DNA from: Candidatus Kuenenia stuttgartensis
GTDB lineage: Bacteria > Planctomycetota > Planctomycetia > Planctomycetales > Planctomycetaceae
Assembly (NCBI GenBank): GCA_945861865.1
Contig: CAMAWN010000045.1
Coordinates: 1 to 34,092 of the forward strand
DNA length: 34,092 bases
Direction of reading: 5' to 3'
Below the pieces are notes generated by a model, which saw only the letters and a program-made list of their open reading frames with translations, made no database searches and had not been told where the DNA came from. Shown piece by piece: positions 33,601 to 34,092 of the stretch; positions within the stretch are counted from its first letter, which is position 1, and every line of letters begins with the position of its first letter. The translations under genes were made by a program, and so were the position numbers.

Positions 33601-33732
33601 TTCCAAGAGTGGGCGGACATCCTTCGCGAAGTCGATCTTGCGGTCAGCCGGCGGAGGCAGTTTGTCAGCGGCCAGCGTGAACGATGTCGCGACGACAACG
33701 ATTGCCGCAAGAAATAGAAATCGCGGAGTCAT
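30616..33732 (-). CDS. PSCyt1/DUF1549/DUF1553 exported protein
   Basis: A 1038-residue exported protein. The signal peptide is [20 protein letters not shown], cut near AADK. Then comes the PSCyt1 domain with the haem motif CWGCH (Cys47, Cys50, His51) and [20 protein letters not shown]. The DUF1549 (PSCyt2) domain spans about 180-385, with [40 protein letters not shown] and [20 protein letters not shown] (CARCH, a second haem site). A long less conserved middle part contains a possible galactose-binding-like domain. The DUF1553 (PSD1) domain is C-terminal, with [40 protein letters not shown] and [23 protein letters not shown] 33732 has GGAG 8 nt upstream; the longer frame from 33843 covers an intergenic hairpin. 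Function unknown; probably an extracytoplasmic c-type cytochrome with a partner DUF1501. Confidence 0.93.
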   Translation of the reverse strand: MTPRFLFLAAIVVVATSFTLAADKLPPPADRKIDFAKDVRPLLEKHCWGCHGAKKQESGLRLDSRDALLRGGDIGQVIAAGDSERSRLIVLVAGVDPQAVMPPDGPQLKPQEVGILRAWIDQGSVWPNDESPKKAAKNTHWSYQPIRHVAAPAVKKSDWVRNPIDQFVLAELEKRGIAPSPEADRHTLIRRLNLDLLGLLPTIEEVDEFVKDSRPNADEMLVDRLLKSPHFGERWGRHWLDMARYADSDGYEKDNPRPDAYRWRDWVIDAINNDLPFDQFTVEQIGGDLLPNATAMQKLATAFHRQTLTNTEGGTDKEQWRVEACFDRTETTGAVWLGLTVGCARCHSHKYDAISQREYYQLFAAFNNGDEETSIVPKSPEEVAAYEKAKAAHDAEVADVTVKLRAEQAKLGDAFATWESKVQAALAESTAQPLKLHALDELKVASDGNVTFAAQKDGSFLANGENPNSATYTITGKTTVAGVTALRLDVLPDNSLPAKGPGRVAHGNFVLSEMIVEVSPTADFANARKLEFVGAKADFEQADKPWRAVDVIDGKEDTGWAIAPQYGKEHWTIFGLKEPLAVDGSVFVRVQLRQLYGQQHTIGRFKLSLQTGIEPSITLPENVQKLLAVKPDQRSAEQTQQLLDYYSSLDAATKKLVKQLDDLKKKEPPKPELTVRVITQRVKDPRQTFVFKRGEFLDPIKELEVVPAAFSTLPTMKSRDEKSKADRLDLARWLVSPDNPLTPRVTVNHIWRQLFGRGIVASVNDFGVQGEKPSHPELLDWLASTFRGGEKTPWSRKALIKLIVTSATYRQASRHRSELFEVDPQNTLLARQNRLRVEAEIVRDLSLDVAGLLSKKIGGPSVFPAMPAGITDLSYAGNFKWANSTGEDRNRRGMYTFFKRTAPHPNLTTFDCPDANLTCVERRASNTPLQALITLNNETFLEASQAFAKRLLAQPASDDNVRLTQAVRLCLARSPSDRELHQLTQLLTANREFYQAHQDDAKKLNGSVTISGASPDETAAWIATARILLNLDEFITRE

Positions 33733-33842
33733 GGACAGGTCTCCGGGAGGCAGTCGGGGTGAGATCGTCTGAGGGGCAGGGCAGGAACGAACAACATTCT
33801 GCCGAGAGGCGGTGGCTGGCGAAAGTCTGCTCGTGAAATGCA

Positions 33843-33868
33843 AAGGGACTCACGAATGTGAGTCCCTT
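33843..33868 (-). terminator. Intrinsic-terminator-like hairpin after the last gene
   Basis: AAGGGACTCAC (33843-33853) and GTGAGTCCCTT (33858-33868) form a perfect 11-bp stem with a GAAT loop. Read on the minus strand it is followed by TTTGCATTT, so it can end the transcript of the gene at 33951 before the DUF1549 gene. Confidence 0.7.
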
Positions 33869-33877
33869 GCCGAGTGC

Positions 33878-33948
33878 CGTGGGGGAGGTTTGCAACCTGC
33901 CTGTCTGGAACTGTCCTTCGTCCGGGCAGGTAGTAAACCTGCCCCACG
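33878..33948. repeat. Long imperfect palindrome next to the last gene
   Basis: CGTGGGGGAGGTTTGCAACC plus TGCCT at 33878-33902 matches the reverse complement of 33924-33948 at 21 of 25 positions, with a 21-nt loop. It lies 2 nt beyond the stop of the partial gene. The GTGGGGCAGGTTT-type sequence is one I associate with repeated elements in planctomycete genomes. Confidence 0.6.
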
Positions 33949-33950
33949 AA

Positions 33951-34091
33951 TTAGTCGCGTTTCACCGTCGCGGAGGTGGCACGGCTGTTCTTGGCCGAAG
34001 CGACCGCCGACTTGCCGGAATTCTCTTCACGCTCTTTCACACGAGCCACCGCCGTGACGTGGATATTCTTCGCACGAGCCAGAGTCTCGGC
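33951..34091 (-). CDS. C-terminal end of an unidentified protein (cut by window edge)
   Basis: The last 46 codons and stop of a minus-strand gene enter from the right edge. The visible part is rich in Ala, Arg, Lys and Ser, as in ARAKNIHVTAVARVKEREEN and then SGKSAVASAKNSRATS, and ends TVKRD. This looks like a basic, disordered tail, as on some nucleic-acid-binding or ribosome-associated proteins. The family cannot be told from so little. A terminator-like hairpin and a palindrome follow its stop. Confidence 0.5.
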   Translation of the reverse strand, partial: AETLARAKNIHVTAVARVKEREENSGKSAVASAKNSRATSATVKRD

Positions 34092-34092
34092 C

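Overview
The window looks like a chromosomal piece of a planctomycete (phylum Planctomycetota). The strongest lineage signals are the adjacent pair of a large DUF1549/DUF1553 protein carrying a CxxCH cytochrome motif (PSCyt1/PSCyt2/PSD1 type) and a Tat-exported DUF1501 protein. A YfhO-like membrane protein, a sulfatase-fold lipoprotein, a fused GlcD-GlcF oxidoreductase and many palindromic repeats between genes fit the same picture. I recognise no rRNA, tRNA or CRISPR array.

Layout. 1-760: mobile-element debris, namely the N-terminus of an IS630-type transposase running off the window edge, a decayed tyrosine-recombinase fragment and a palindromic repeat. 860-3515, minus strand: flp pilin, TadE-like pseudopilin, a tiny membrane protein, a CpaA/TadV prepilin peptidase and a class I mannose-6-phosphate isomerase. 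4049-7528, plus strand: a TadE-like protein with a PKD-like C-terminus, a TadG-like protein, a small lipoprotein and a Tat-exported helical protein. 7388-12214: a YfhO-like membrane protein and a Cys/Tyr-rich secreted protein (both minus), then a lipoprotein with a degenerate sulfatase fold (plus). 12515-18061, plus strand: CpaC/RcpA secretin, a CpaD-position lipoprotein, a TadD-like TPR lipoprotein, a membrane protein with a cytoplasmic coiled coil, and a MamK-like bacterial actin. 18211-19563, minus: a secreted right-handed beta-helix protein. 19680-26510, minus: a tight run folE - membrane protein - zinc-ribbon membrane protein - glcDF - moaD - moaE - moaA, several joined by 1-8 nt spacings or overlaps. 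26814-28912, plus: larC with a very long His/Asp tail and a small membrane-anchored protein. 28720-33732, minus: a truncated small membrane protein gene and the DUF1501/DUF1549 pair. The window ends inside another minus-strand gene.

How the genes fit together. The first half is mostly a Tad (Flp) pilus system: pilin, pseudopilins, peptidase, secretin, CpaD-like and TadD-like lipoproteins. The motor ATPase (TadA), the platform proteins (TadB/C) and TadZ are not in the window. A filament-forming actin of the MamK family lies directly downstream of the secretin cluster, next to a membrane protein that could be its partner; this is the most unusual arrangement here. The second half is cofactor and carboxylate metabolism. 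GTP cyclohydrolase and three molybdopterin genes share an apparent operon with a D-lactate/glycolate-type dehydrogenase, opposite a nickel-pincer cofactor gene (larC), which suggests a link to lactate metabolism.

At least eight palindromic elements sit between genes or at their ends, and at least three of them have altered the end or integrity of a neighbouring reading frame.
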